Below are positions 8,331-17,217 of a DNA stretch of 64,000 nucleotides, piece after piece (position 1 is the first letter of the stretch; every line of letters starts with the position of its first letter). Where the stretch lies: positions 1 to 64,000 of the forward strand of contig JAAYQR010000016.1 in the NCBI GenBank assembly GCA_012519205.1, written 5' to 3'. The notes beneath the pieces are model-generated. The model was given only the letters and a program-made list of their open reading frames with translations. It had not been told where the DNA came from and did no database searches. The translations under genes and the position numbers were made by a program. Source of the stretch: Candidatus Epulonipiscium sp. GTDB lineage: Bacteria; Bacillota; Clostridia; Lachnospirales; Defluviitaleaceae.

Positions 8331-9068
8331 TCAGTTCATTCTATTTATTTCCTTTTTTAATCTGCATATGATTTTTTTCTCTAATCTTGAAATATAAGAC
8401 TGAGAAATCCCCAACATATCCGCAACTTCCTTTTGAGTTTTTTCCTTTCCCTCACTAGTTAATCCAAATCTAAGTTCGACTATTTCTTTTTCCCTATTTG
8501 ATAACTTATTCATAGCCCTTTTGAGCAAATCCTTATCCACTTCATCCTCTATACTTCTATAAATAATGTCTGGGTCGGTTCCTAGTATATCGGAAAGAAG
8601 CAATTCATTTCCATCCCAATCCACATTTAAAGGTTCGTCTATAGAAATTTCTGTTTTTAGTTTATTTGTTCTTCTAAGATACATAAGTATTTCATTTTCT
8701 ATGCATCTTGAGGCGTAGGTAGCCAATTTAATCTTTTTATCCGGTTTAAAGGTATTGATTGCCTTTATAAGCCCTATTGTACCGATAGATATTAAATCTT
8801 CCACCCCTATTCCAGTATTTTCGAACTTTCTAGCTATATATACCACCAATCTAAGATTCCTTTCTATGAGCACTGATTTTACATGTAAGTCATCTTCCCC
8901 TCCTAGTTGATTAATCAAAAGGTCTTCTTCATCCCTATTTAGGGGTGGAGGCAATACTTCATTTCCTCCTATATAATATATAGAATCCTCTTTTCTTAAC
9001 CCTAATAAATCCAATAGGTGGTGACAAAAATACTGAAATTTAAGTTTAAATCCATATAATATATTCAC
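8331..9068 (-). CDS. sigE: RNA polymerase sporulation sigma factor pro-sigma-E
   Basis: A 245-aa sigma factor of the mother cell. The hydrophobic pro-sequence is followed by [14 protein letters not shown], the region where SpoIIGA cuts pro-sigma-E. Regions 2 ([28 protein letters not shown]), 3 and 4 ([23 protein letters not shown]) are complete. I place the start at GTG (9068), which has GGGGGAG five bases upstream; an open frame continues 16 codons further but without a ribosome site and it would overlap spoIIGA. The gene begins 26 bp after spoIIGA, its activating protease. Confidence 0.96.
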   Translation of the reverse strand: MNILYGFKLKFQYFCHHLLDLLGLRKEDSIYYIGGNEVLPPPLNRDEEDLLINQLGGEDDLHVKSVLIERNLRLVVYIARKFENTGIGVEDLISIGTIGLIKAINTFKPDKKIKLATYASRCIENEILMYLRRTNKLKTEISIDEPLNVDWDGNELLLSDILGTDPDIIYRSIEDEVDKDLLKRAMNKLSNREKEIVELRFGLTSEGKEKTQKEVADMLGISQSYISRLEKKIICRLKKEINRMN

Positions 9069-9093
9069 TTGTTCTCCCCCTAATTTATATAAT

Positions 9094-10023
9094 TTATGCA
9101 ATCTTATGAAGTACATCAGGATGAAGCAGGGCTTGATATTTATTGTCTTGTGAAAGTCTTTGGTTATATATGCCTATAACTATATCTTTTAAAACTGTAC
9201 AAGTATTATCCTGCTCTATAATTTCAACCTGATCAGGTCTAAACCCTAAAAGCATTCCATTAGGCATACCTAAGCTGGAAAAAGGTATCATTCTTATTTT
9301 AGAACCTATAGATGTTTGTGTAATAGAGTGAAAAAGCAAGTTTAAGTCATTTTCTTTTTTTTCATTAAACAATTCCCTGATGTTATCGGGTAAGAATCCT
9401 TTTACAGTTGAAAATTCAATTACGATAACGGGGCTTTGGCTAAAAGGGTCATATAGTGCATTACCAGTATCTAGAAGTGCAGTTGCATCTATTTTCATCC
9501 CCTCAAAATAAACTTTAATCGGGTAAACGATTCCTTCCTTATTAGAAACCTTTCTAATCCAAAACCATATTAACTTTATAAAAGCATAGGATAAGATACA
9601 AGATACAATCAGTAACACTATGGGGAAATTATCTATATTAAATCTAAGGACATCTTCGATGACCTTACTAATATTCAAATAATAAAACAAGGCAATCCCT
9701 GCCCCTCCGAGAGCAAATGCCGTACCGTGAAATAAGATAAAAATTTTAATTAGCTGTTTAAAGGACTTAGGTTTATAAGTAAGCATTAGGGGAATCATTG
9801 GGAGCAATACAATGCTAATCATATTATAGGTATTCCTAAATATAGGGATAAAAATCATCAAACAATATAAAAGTGCCCCAATAAATGCTCCACCTAATAA
9901 TCTTTTATATGTTACTTTTTGCTTAATCATTTTACTTACAATCCATAAAATGAAATAATCCATAACGAAATTAAGCAAAAACAAAATATCTGCATATATT
10001 TCTATCTGAAATGGCTGCTTCAT
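9094..10023 (-). CDS. spoIIGA: Sporulation sigma-E factor-processing peptidase SpoIIGA
   Basis: A 309-aa membrane protease. The N-terminal half has about five membrane segments (starting [18 protein letters not shown]), and the C-terminal half is an aspartic protease-like domain with the active motif [11 protein letters not shown] near residue 185. It cleaves pro-sigma-E in the mother cell septal membrane in response to a forespore signal. The ATG at 10023 is preferred over one 18 codons upstream because GGGGGG lies about 9 nt before it. It is the first gene of the spoIIGA-sigE-sigG group, downstream of the ftsZ terminator. Confidence 0.93.
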   Translation of the reverse strand: MKQPFQIEIYADILFLLNFVMDYFILWIVSKMIKQKVTYKRLLGGAFIGALLYCLMIFIPIFRNTYNMISIVLLPMIPLMLTYKPKSFKQLIKIFILFHGTAFALGGAGIALFYYLNISKVIEDVLRFNIDNFPIVLLIVSCILSYAFIKLIWFWIRKVSNKEGIVYPIKVYFEGMKIDATALLDTGNALYDPFSQSPVIVIEFSTVKGFLPDNIRELFNEKKENDLNLLFHSITQTSIGSKIRMIPFSSLGMPNGMLLGFRPDQVEIIEQDNTCTVLKDIVIGIYNQRLSQDNKYQALLHPDVLHKIA

Positions 10024-10159
10024 ACCTATAATCCCCCCATTTATAATGCTGTATATTCTATATATACTAATTTGCATTCCATATATACCTTCAATTCAAT
10101 ATTTTGCAAAACTGTCTCTTAAAATCAGATTTTAAATACTAAATCCTTTTCCTTTATCC

Positions 10160-10192
10160 ATTATATACAATCTGTAAACCACTTTTTGTAAA
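10160..10192 (-). promoter_or_regulatory. Possible spoIIGA promoter with long spacer
   Basis: The minus strand has TATAAT (10165-10160) preceded after 21 nt by TTTACA (10192-10187). A second TTTACA at 10178-10173 is too close to act as its -35. A long spacer recalls the Spo0A-activated spoIIG promoter of Bacillus subtilis, but no Spo0A box (TGTCGAA-like) is visible here. Confidence 0.3.
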
Positions 10193-10206
10193 AACATCTG
10201 AATATT

Positions 10207-10240
10207 AAAAAAAAGATATGACCTTAATCATATCTTTTTT
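10207..10240 (-). terminator. ftsZ terminator
   Basis: A 13-bp stem (AAAAAAGATATGA / TCATATCTTTTTT, loop CCTTAA) lies just past the ftsZ stop codon. On the minus strand it ends in a run of T, a classical intrinsic terminator separating the division cluster from spoIIGA. Confidence 0.88.
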
Positions 10241-10244
10241 AATA

Positions 10245-11354
10245 TTATTTTCTTCTTCTCTGTAGAAAAATAGGAATATCTATAAAACTGGATTCATCCA
10301 TCTTGTCCGAAACAATATGTGTGTTTTTAACTTCCTCCTTGGGAAGCGTATTTAATGTATTGGTACTTTCTATTTTTTGAGCCTTTATTGCCTTGGAAAA
10401 ATCATTTTCAAAACCCGTAGCTATGACCGTAACGATTACCTCATCCCCTAGATCATCATTGATAGTAGTACCAAATATAATTTCTGCTTCGGGGTCTACT
10501 GATTCCCGAATAAGATTCGCAGCTTCATTGGCTTCTAGTAATCCTAGGCTTGAACCCCCACTAATATTAATTAGAACACCCTTTGCTCCATCAATACTGG
10601 TATCAAGTAATGGACTATGGATGGCTGCTTTTGCTGCCATTTCGGTTTTGTTCTCTCCTGTTGCTCGTCCAATTCCCATATGGGCGATTCCCTTATCGGA
10701 CATAATCGTTCTTACATCCGCAAAGTCAAGATTAATAATCCCCGGGTTAGAAATCAAATCTGAAATCCCCTGTACCCCTTGGCGTAGCACCTCATCAGCT
10801 TTTTTGAATGCATCAATCATTGTTGTCTTCTTATCGATGATATGTAAGAGCTTATCATTAGGAATAATCACTAAAGTATCAACATTTTGTTTTAACTCTG
10901 ATATTCCATTCTCTGCATTAGCCATTCTCTTACGACCTTCGAATCCAAAAGGTTTTGTAACGACACCTACAGTAAGTATGCCTTCGTCCTTTGCAATTTT
11001 TGCAATAACAGGGGCCGCCCCTGTGCCGGTTCCTCCACCCATTCCTGCAGTGACAAAAATCATATCAGCACCTTTTATGGACTCTAAAATTTCTTCCCGG
11101 CTTTCCTCTGCAGACTTATTTCCAATCTCGGGATTGGCACCAGCTCCTAATCCTCTAGTTACCTTTTCGCCTATTTGTATCTTAGTCGTAGCTTTCGAAC
11201 GACCTAATGCCTGTCGATCTGTATTTACAGTGATAAATTCAACACCTTTTAAATCCTCTTCTATCATTCGATCAACAGCGTTGTTACCGCCACCACCTAC
11301 ACCAATTACCTTAATCTGTGCTACATGGTCCTGTGTCATGTCAAATTCCAGCAC
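10245..11354 (-). CDS. ftsZ: Cell division protein FtsZ
   Basis: A 369-aa tubulin-like GTPase that forms the division ring. It has [13 protein letters not shown] near residue 17, the tubulin signature [10 protein letters not shown] near residue 100, and the T7 loop NLDFADV near residue 205. The C-terminal tail ends with [14 protein letters not shown], the conserved peptide that binds membrane tethers. The start is GTG at 11354, with GGGGG seven bases upstream; the frame is open further upstream without a ribosome site. No ftsA precedes it. A sigma-A type promoter is seen at 11523-11551. Confidence 0.98.
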   Translation of the reverse strand: MLEFDMTQDHVAQIKVIGVGGGGNNAVDRMIEEDLKGVEFITVNTDRQALGRSKATTKIQIGEKVTRGLGAGANPEIGNKSAEESREEILESIKGADMIFVTAGMGGGTGTGAAPVIAKIAKDEGILTVGVVTKPFGFEGRKRMANAENGISELKQNVDTLVIIPNDKLLHIIDKKTTMIDAFKKADEVLRQGVQGISDLISNPGIINLDFADVRTIMSDKGIAHMGIGRATGENKTEMAAKAAIHSPLLDTSIDGAKGVLINISGGSSLGLLEANEAANLIRESVDPEAEIIFGTTINDDLGDEVIVTVIATGFENDFSKAIKAQKIESTNTLNTLPKEEVKNTHIVSDKMDESSFIDIPIFLQRRRK

Positions 11355-11522
11355 CGCAAATCCCCCTTCTCTAATCATTGGATACTTATTATGATTATAC
11401 ACTAAAGCATTAATTTTTTCTATTATAATTTATCCTAAGTAAATATTTTGATAATATCTAGTTCTAAAGATTAATTTAGTATAGTATAGATTAAATTTGT
11501 AATCTTTTTATACCATATGTCT

Positions 11523-11551
11523 ATAATAAAGGTTTTTTTACTTATATTCAA
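11523..11551 (-). promoter_or_regulatory. Likely ftsZ promoter
   Basis: On the minus strand TTGAAT (11551-11546) is followed after 17 nt by TATTAT (11528-11523), in the 220-bp gap between ftsQ and ftsZ. The transcript would have a leader of about 165 nt before the GTG start. No other element was recognised in this gap. Confidence 0.45.
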
Positions 11552-11577
11552 TAATAAAATGCCTTTAAATTAATTTT

Positions 11578-12318
11578 CTATGTAAGTGGCGAAAAAACTG
11601 CCCTACCTTTATCAATATTAATCAAATCTACTTTACCCATATCATATACATCCATGATTTGAATCAACCATTGAATCTTCTTGTCAAATTGCTCCATCCC
11701 GCCAATAGATACATCTAGCCTTTTTACGTATATATGAATATCTCTAAAGTCGCTTATATCAACCTTTACTACATCTTGTAATATATTATATTTTATCATC
11801 ATCTGTGCCATAGTTGCTACCACATCTAAAGATATTTGATTGTTAACAGGAATCACTTGCCCTACTTTAAAAGAATCAAATACCAATCCCTGAACTATAG
11901 GGAGATTTTTTTTATAGGTTTCGCAGGTTTCTAAGACTCGTCCATCTTTATCTATATAAAGATATGTCCCTAAATAAGGAACATATCCTATGGGTTTTCT
12001 TTCATTGATTTTAACCTCTATCGTATTAGGCCAATGAATAGATATCTGAACCATTTCTATATAGGAATCGTCTAAAAGGGCTTTATATGCCTTGTCTTTT
12101 TTGAATAAAAATATATTTTCCCCCACCTTAATACCCATCTTTTCAATAATCTCTTCTTTCGAATAGTGTTCATTTCCATGTAGTAGTATTTGCCTTATTG
12201 AAAAGACTGGAGAGATAAATATGGCTAGCATAAAAATCACAATTAAAATAATTAGAATTAAAAACCTCATGGTTTTTGGCTGTTTTTTATAATTTTTAAT
12301 TGCAATAGTTTTTCCCAT
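11578..12318 (-). CDS. ftsQ: Cell division protein FtsQ/DivIB
   Basis: A 246-aa bitopic membrane protein. A basic N-terminus is followed by one membrane segment (FLILIILIVIFMLAIFI, residues about 20-37), then an extracytoplasmic POTRA domain (IRQILLHGNEHYSKEEI) and the FtsQ domain (VKINERKPIGYV). It belongs to the FtsQ-FtsL-FtsB type divisome subcomplex. The ATG at 12318 has AAGGGTG seven bases upstream; a GTG three codons earlier lies inside that site. It follows murA by 23 bp and ends the mra/mur operon before the ftsZ promoter. Confidence 0.9.
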   Translation of the reverse strand: MGKTIAIKNYKKQPKTMRFLILIILIVIFMLAIFISPVFSIRQILLHGNEHYSKEEIIEKMGIKVGENIFLFKKDKAYKALLDDSYIEMVQISIHWPNTIEVKINERKPIGYVPYLGTYLYIDKDGRVLETCETYKKNLPIVQGLVFDSFKVGQVIPVNNQISLDVVATMAQMMIKYNILQDVVKVDISDFRDIHIYVKRLDVSIGGMEQFDKKIQWLIQIMDVYDMGKVDLINIDKGRAVFSPLT

Positions 12319-12341
12319 AGTTTTCACCCTTGTATTTTAAT

Positions 12342-13595
12342 CTAAAAGCTTTTTTGTATTTTCGCCCCTAGTGAATTTAAATCCTTATCTATTTGCTCAT
12401 ATCCCCTAATGATATGCTTAGCACCTTCAACTACCGTAATCCCTTCTGAAATAAGACCCGCTATAATTAATGCAGCCCCACCTCTTAAATCCTTAGCACA
12501 TACGGTAGTTCCCGTAAGATCTTTAACACCCTTGATGATTGCTGTTCGCCCTTCTAAGGTTATATCTGCTCCCATTCTTATAAGTTCTTCCGCATGTTTA
12601 TACCTTGATTCAAAAACAGTTTCTGTAATAATGCTTGTGCCCCTGGCAACTGTAAGTATAGCCATCATTTGGGCCTGCATATCTGTTGGAAATCCGGGAT
12701 ATGGCTGGGTACGGATAATATCTAAACTTTTTAATTGTTTTGGTGCCTTCAAATATATGCTATCTTTTTCTTCTATAATCCTACATCCAATTTCTCTTAA
12801 TTTGGACGTAATCGCTTGGATATGGTTGGCGTCAACGTTTGTAAGCTGAACCTCTCCACCGGTAATTGCCGCTGCCGCAAGATAGGTCCCTACTACAATT
12901 CTATCGGGAATAACCTTATGCTCTACCTTTTTTAAGGACTTTATCCCTTCAATGTAAATTACATCGGTTGATGCTCCTGATACCTTAGCGCCCATACCGT
13001 TTAAAAAATTTTGCAAATCCTTGATTTCTGGTTCCTTTGCAGCATTATAAATAGTTGTTGTTCCTTCAGCTAAGACAGCCGCTAACATAATATTTTCAGT
13101 TGCTCCCACGCTAGGAAAATCCAAATGAATTTTGGAGCCAACTAATTTTGGAGCTTCACAAATAATAAAACCATGTTCTTCTTTAATTTGAACTCCTAGT
13201 TTTTTTAATGCCTTTAGGTGTAAATCGATGGGTCTAGGGCCTAATGGGCACCCACCAGGATATGAAATAACAATTTTTTTGCATCTTCCCAGAATAGAAC
13301 CAAGTAAAACAATAGAAGAACGCATTTCCCTAACCAAATCTTCGGGAACTTCATAAGAGGAAATTGTTGTAGAATCAACGATTAAGGTTTTATCATCCCA
13401 TCTTACATTGCACCCAATACTTTCAAGAATGCGAATCATGGTAAACACATCCAGTATTTGAGGACAGTCCTGTATATAACTAATATCCCCATTTAAAACG
13501 GTTGCAGCAATAATAGGAAGAACCGCGTTTTTCCCTCCTTGGACGCGGAGCCTTCCCTCTAACCGTCTTCCACCATCTATATAAAATTTGCCCAT
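12342..13595 (-). CDS. murA: UDP-N-acetylglucosamine 1-carboxyvinyltransferase MurA
   Basis: A 417-aa enzyme of the EPSP-synthase fold that transfers enolpyruvate from PEP to UDP-GlcNAc, the first committed step of peptidoglycan synthesis. Visible motifs are GGKNAVLPIIAATVL near residue 20, PGGCPLGPRPIDLH with the catalytic Cys near residue 115, PSVGATENIMLAA, and TQPYPGFPTDMQAQ. The ATG at 13595 is used, with AGGAGG 11 nt upstream; a GTG at 13607 overlaps that site. It takes the place, between ftsW and ftsQ, where murG is usual in related clusters. Its ribosome site can pair with a sequence 78 nt upstream. Confidence 0.97.
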   Translation of the reverse strand: MGKFYIDGGRRLEGRLRVQGGKNAVLPIIAATVLNGDISYIQDCPQILDVFTMIRILESIGCNVRWDDKTLIVDSTTISSYEVPEDLVREMRSSIVLLGSILGRCKKIVISYPGGCPLGPRPIDLHLKALKKLGVQIKEEHGFIICEAPKLVGSKIHLDFPSVGATENIMLAAVLAEGTTTIYNAAKEPEIKDLQNFLNGMGAKVSGASTDVIYIEGIKSLKKVEHKVIPDRIVVGTYLAAAAITGGEVQLTNVDANHIQAITSKLREIGCRIIEEKDSIYLKAPKQLKSLDIIRTQPYPGFPTDMQAQMMAILTVARGTSIITETVFESRYKHAEELIRMGADITLEGRTAIIKGVKDLTGTTVCAKDLRGGAALIIAGLISEGITVVEGAKHIIRGYEQIDKDLNSLGAKIQKSF

Positions 13596-13607
13596 AAAGA
13601 AAGACAC

Positions 13608-13701
13608 CTCCTGAAACTGTCAGGTAAGCCTATATATAAATATAGTATGCATAAGATTAGAAATTGTGACTGAGAGTAAGCATTCTATCAAGCTTCAGGA
13701 G
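13608..13701 (-). repeat. Inverted repeat pairing with the murA Shine-Dalgarno
   Basis: In the ftsW-murA gap, CTCCTGAA (minus 13701-13694) is complementary over 8 bp to TTCAGGAG (13615-13608), which holds the murA ribosome site. The arms are 78 nt apart. Folding could reduce murA translation; chance cannot be excluded. Confidence 0.3.
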
Positions 13702-13711
13702 AAAAGGGTTA

Positions 13712-14854
13712 TTATTTATTTAATTTAGAATATCTAGATATATTGAGTAATATACCCATAGCCGCCATAGTAAATAATAAGGAAGAGCCTCCGTAGCTTA
13801 TAAAGGGAAGGGGCATTCCTGTTGTCGGTATGGTTTTGGTAATAACTGCAACATTAATTAATACTTGTATTCCTATCATACATACTATACCTATGGAAAC
13901 TAAGGAGCCGAATAAATCAGGAGCATTCATGGAAACTTTAATTCCTCTCCAGATTAAAACTAAAAATAAGGACAACAATACTGCTGCTCCTATAAGACCT
14001 AGTTCCTCACAAACAATTGCAAATATTATATCATTATGGGCTTCAGGTATAAACCCAAGCTTTTGCCGACTTTCCCCTAATCCTAGACCAAATAACCCCC
14101 CCGAACCCACAGCATATAGGGATTGAATAGGCTGATAGCCTTTTCCCGTAGGGTCAATCCAAGGATCCTTCCAAATTTGTATTCTACTTAATCTATAGGC
14201 AAATTGAGGGAGCATAACAGCAACTGCACCAAATGCAGCAACCGGTATAGCAAATACAAAAAAGTACCAAACCTTGGGACTGGCAACAAAGAGCATAGCT
14301 ACTCCTATGAACAAAACCACAATGGCAGTACTTAAGTTTGCAATACCAATCAAAACCACAGGAACTGCAATAAAGATAAGATAAAATAAAAGTCCCGTAA
14401 ACTTTTTTAGCTTATTATGATTGTAAACTATTAGAAATGCTAAAAAGAATATAAGGGTGAGTTTTGCAAGCTCAGATGGCTGAAACCCTACAGTTCCAAA
14501 TCCAAACCATCTTTTTTGTCCCTTAACTTCCTTACCTAAAAACAATACCAATACCAAAAGAACTTGGGAAATAAGATATAAAGGTACTGCCCATATTTTT
14601 AAGTTCTTATAATCATAGTTCATCATAAAAATCATGGCACAAAATCCAATCATAGACCATAATATTTGTCTTTTTAGAAAGTGGTACATATCATTATAAT
14701 TATTTAAGGCATAGTAATAACTGGAGCTAAAAATCATTATTACCCCAAATAGAACCAGCAAACATACCGTAAATAAAATGGTGAAGTCACATTGAGTTCT
14801 TTTTATTTTTTTTCTTTGGTGTTTTTTGGATGCCGCAATATCCACTATATTCAC
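13712..14854 (-). CDS. ftsW: FtsW/SpoVE family peptidoglycan glycosyltransferase
   Basis: A 380-aa SEDS family membrane protein with about ten membrane segments. Conserved features include GKEVKGQKRWFGFG in the large loop with the downstream GFQPSELAK, and the C-terminal GMPLPFISYGGSS. SEDS proteins polymerise lipid II into glycan strands with a partner class B PBP. The position after murD fits both FtsW and the sporulation paralogue SpoVE; these cannot be separated by sequence alone. It overlaps the end of murD by 4 bp, so translation is probably coupled. Confidence 0.92.
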   Translation of the reverse strand: MNIVDIAASKKHQRKKIKRTQCDFTILFTVCLLVLFGVIMIFSSSYYYALNNYNDMYHFLKRQILWSMIGFCAMIFMMNYDYKNLKIWAVPLYLISQVLLVLVLFLGKEVKGQKRWFGFGTVGFQPSELAKLTLIFFLAFLIVYNHNKLKKFTGLLFYLIFIAVPVVLIGIANLSTAIVVLFIGVAMLFVASPKVWYFFVFAIPVAAFGAVAVMLPQFAYRLSRIQIWKDPWIDPTGKGYQPIQSLYAVGSGGLFGLGLGESRQKLGFIPEAHNDIIFAIVCEELGLIGAAVLLSLFLVLIWRGIKVSMNAPDLFGSLVSIGIVCMIGIQVLINVAVITKTIPTTGMPLPFISYGGSSLLFTMAAMGILLNISRYSKLNK

Positions 14855-16221
14855 CCTCTCAAGGCATAAACCGCCTGCTTAAATAAATTACCTCTTTCCT
14901 CATAACTTTCAAACATATCCCAACTGGCACAAGCAGGAGAAAGTAAAACATTATCCCCCTCAACTGCCAAATTCTTAGCTAAAACCACTGCCTCCCCTAT
15001 GGAAGATACCCTCTTGATACTATAAAAGCCTTTTTCATTAGCGGTGCGAATAATTTTATCAGAAGTTTCCCCTAGAACGATTAAGGTTTTAACCTTATCC
15101 CCAAACTCATCTATCCATTGGGAAAAATCAGCTCCTTTATCCATTCCCCCTCCGATTAAAACAGTAGGAACTTTCATAGACCTAATGCCAGTAATGGCAG
15201 CATCCACATTGGTCGCCTTAGAATCGTTATAATATTCTACCCCATCTATCTTATCCACATATTCAATTCTATGCTCTACGCCTTTAAATTTTGTGAGAAC
15301 TTCCTTAATCATTTTAACAGGTACCCCAATACAGCTGGCAATTGCCACCGCTGCTAAAGTATTCTCAATATTGTGATTTCCAAATATTCGCATTTCATCA
15401 ATATCACAAATAGCTGTATCCTCACCAAAAAGTTTCAACCATATTTTATTATCTTTTAAAAATACCCCTGTATTTAATTCCTTTTTTCTACTAAAGGATA
15501 CCACCATTGCCTTTGACTTGCTTTTCATTTTCTTGCATATTTCATCATCTTCATTAAGTATACAAAAATCACTTTGATCTTGGTTTTCAAAAATTCTTTC
15601 CTTTGTAGCGATATAATTTTCGAATGTCTTATGTCTATTTAAGTGATCAGGAGTAATATTTAATACTGCACTTATCTTGGGTTTAAATCTATGTATTGTT
15701 TCTAATTGAAAACTACTGATTTCCGCGACAACATAGCTTTCTCTTTTGATATTTCCTACCTGCTCAGTAAATGGAGTACCGATATTACCCACAATAAATG
15801 CATGGGAATTATATCTTTTCATAATCTCCCCTACCAGTGTTGTTGTGGTCGTTTTTCCATTGGTACCTGTAATAGCAATGATTGGGGCAGGACATAGGGA
15901 ATATGCAAGTTCTACTTCCGACCATATGGGTATGTTAAGTTTTTCTGCCTCTTTTATAAATTTTAAATCCGTAGGCACCCCAGGACTTAATATAATTAAA
16001 TCTTGGCAATGTATGATTTCTGTGGGATCTTCCCCAAGTATCATTTCTATTCCCATTTGCTCTAATACTTTTATCTCACCTTCTAAAGTAGTAATCAATT
16101 GGTCTTTCGTTTTCATATCTTGAATTTTTACCCTTGCTCCTAATCTTCGACATAGCTTAGCTGAATTTATTCCACTTCTTGCCATACCGATAATGAGTAT
16201 TTTTTTCTTCTGCCATATCAT
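14851..16221 (-). CDS. murD: UDP-N-acetylmuramoylalanine--D-glutamate ligase MurD
   Basis: A 456-aa cytoplasmic Mur ligase adding D-Glu to UDP-MurNAc-L-Ala. It begins with a Rossmann-like segment (KKILIIGMARSGINSA), carries the ATP-binding loop ITGTNGKTTTTTLVG near residue 112, the central LNITPDHLNRHKT and the C-terminal YNDSKATNVDAAI and GGGMDKGADF. The ATG at 16221 has GGAGG 9 nt upstream; the frame extends 28 codons further into mraY without such a site. It follows mraY by 29 bp. Confidence 0.97.
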   Translation of the reverse strand: MIWQKKKILIIGMARSGINSAKLCRRLGARVKIQDMKTKDQLITTLEGEIKVLEQMGIEMILGEDPTEIIHCQDLIILSPGVPTDLKFIKEAEKLNIPIWSEVELAYSLCPAPIIAITGTNGKTTTTTLVGEIMKRYNSHAFIVGNIGTPFTEQVGNIKRESYVVAEISSFQLETIHRFKPKISAVLNITPDHLNRHKTFENYIATKERIFENQDQSDFCILNEDDEICKKMKSKSKAMVVSFSRKKELNTGVFLKDNKIWLKLFGEDTAICDIDEMRIFGNHNIENTLAAVAIASCIGVPVKMIKEVLTKFKGVEHRIEYVDKIDGVEYYNDSKATNVDAAITGIRSMKVPTVLIGGGMDKGADFSQWIDEFGDKVKTLIVLGETSDKIIRTANEKGFYSIKRVSSIGEAVVLAKNLAVEGDNVLLSPACASWDMFESYEERGNLFKQAVYALRG

Positions 16222-16250
16222 ACTGCTATTCCTCCACTTTATGAAATTAC

Positions 16251-17213
16251 TTAAATCCCCAAGCCCAAAAGTCCTACTAGGCACATAATTGCCGTAGTAA
16301 TACAAAAGACAGAAACTACTTTAGTTTCACTCCACCCAGATAATTCAAAATGATGATGAATAGGGGCCATTTTAAAAATCCGCTCCCGAGTCATTTTAAA
16401 ATAACCTACTTGCAGCATTACTGAAATAGCTTCTATCAAATATATGATTCCAACAATAGCAATAAATATAGGTATTTTAAGGATAAACGCCGTAGCTACG
16501 ACAAATCCCCCTAATGCTAAGGAGCCCGTATCCCCCATAAAAACTTTTGCGGGATGGGAATTAAAAAGTAAGAATCCAAGTAAACTCCCAACAACTGCAG
16601 CCCCTATAGGCAAAATGCTACTGTTTTCTCCCCAGCTTACAATGGTAAAAAAAGTGGCAATTAATACTGTAACACTAGAAGCTAAACCATCTAAACCATC
16701 GGTCAAATTCACTCCATTTACCGTACCTAACATAGTAACAACTAAAAAAGGTATAAACCACCATATACCAAGCTCCATTTCCTTCCCCCCCGAAAAGGGG
16801 ATAAGGGTTTTTGTTCCAATACCTGATATATATAAAATATAGTATGCAAAGCTCCCTGTTATAATGAGTTGCGCTATTATTTTTTGGTATGCCCTTAGAC
16901 CTAAAGATCGTTTCATAACTACTTTAATGAAATCATCTATAAATCCAATAACGCCGAATCCTAAGGTAACTAGTAGAACCGCTATTCCATCTGTATTACC
17001 CTTTATAAATAGTAAAGAAGTAAGTAAAATACTTATAAGAATTATTATTCCACCCATGGTCGGGGTTCCTGCTTTTTTAAAATGGCTTTTTGGCCCGTCA
17101 TCCCTTACATACTGTCCAAGTTTTAGTCTGCTTAAAAAGGGAATCAAAATGGGGCTTAATATCAAATTAATCAAAAATGAAATAAGTGCCGCATATATTG
17201 CTCCTTTATCCAT
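16251..17213 (-). CDS. mraY: Phospho-N-acetylmuramoyl-pentapeptide-transferase MraY
   Basis: A 320-aa polytopic enzyme that moves phospho-MurNAc-pentapeptide onto undecaprenyl phosphate to form lipid I. Family motifs are GTPTMGG near residue 50, FGVIGFIDDFIKV, NLTDGLDGLA near residue 170, FMGDTGSLALGG, and the HHHFE loop (APIHHHFELSGW) near residue 285. It lies 4 bp after murF in the wall operon. Confidence 0.98.
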   Translation of the reverse strand: MDKGAIYAALISFLINLILSPILIPFLSRLKLGQYVRDDGPKSHFKKAGTPTMGGIIILISILLTSLLFIKGNTDGIAVLLVTLGFGVIGFIDDFIKVVMKRSLGLRAYQKIIAQLIITGSFAYYILYISGIGTKTLIPFSGGKEMELGIWWFIPFLVVTMLGTVNGVNLTDGLDGLASSVTVLIATFFTIVSWGENSSILPIGAAVVGSLLGFLLFNSHPAKVFMGDTGSLALGGFVVATAFILKIPIFIAIVGIIYLIEAISVMLQVGYFKMTRERIFKMAPIHHHFELSGWSETKVVSVFCITTAIMCLVGLLGLGI

Positions 17214-17217
17214 AATG

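Noticed and set aside
10393-11394. A 333-aa plus-strand open frame
   Set aside because: It is antisense to ftsZ, has no ribosome site and arises from the codon bias of the real gene.
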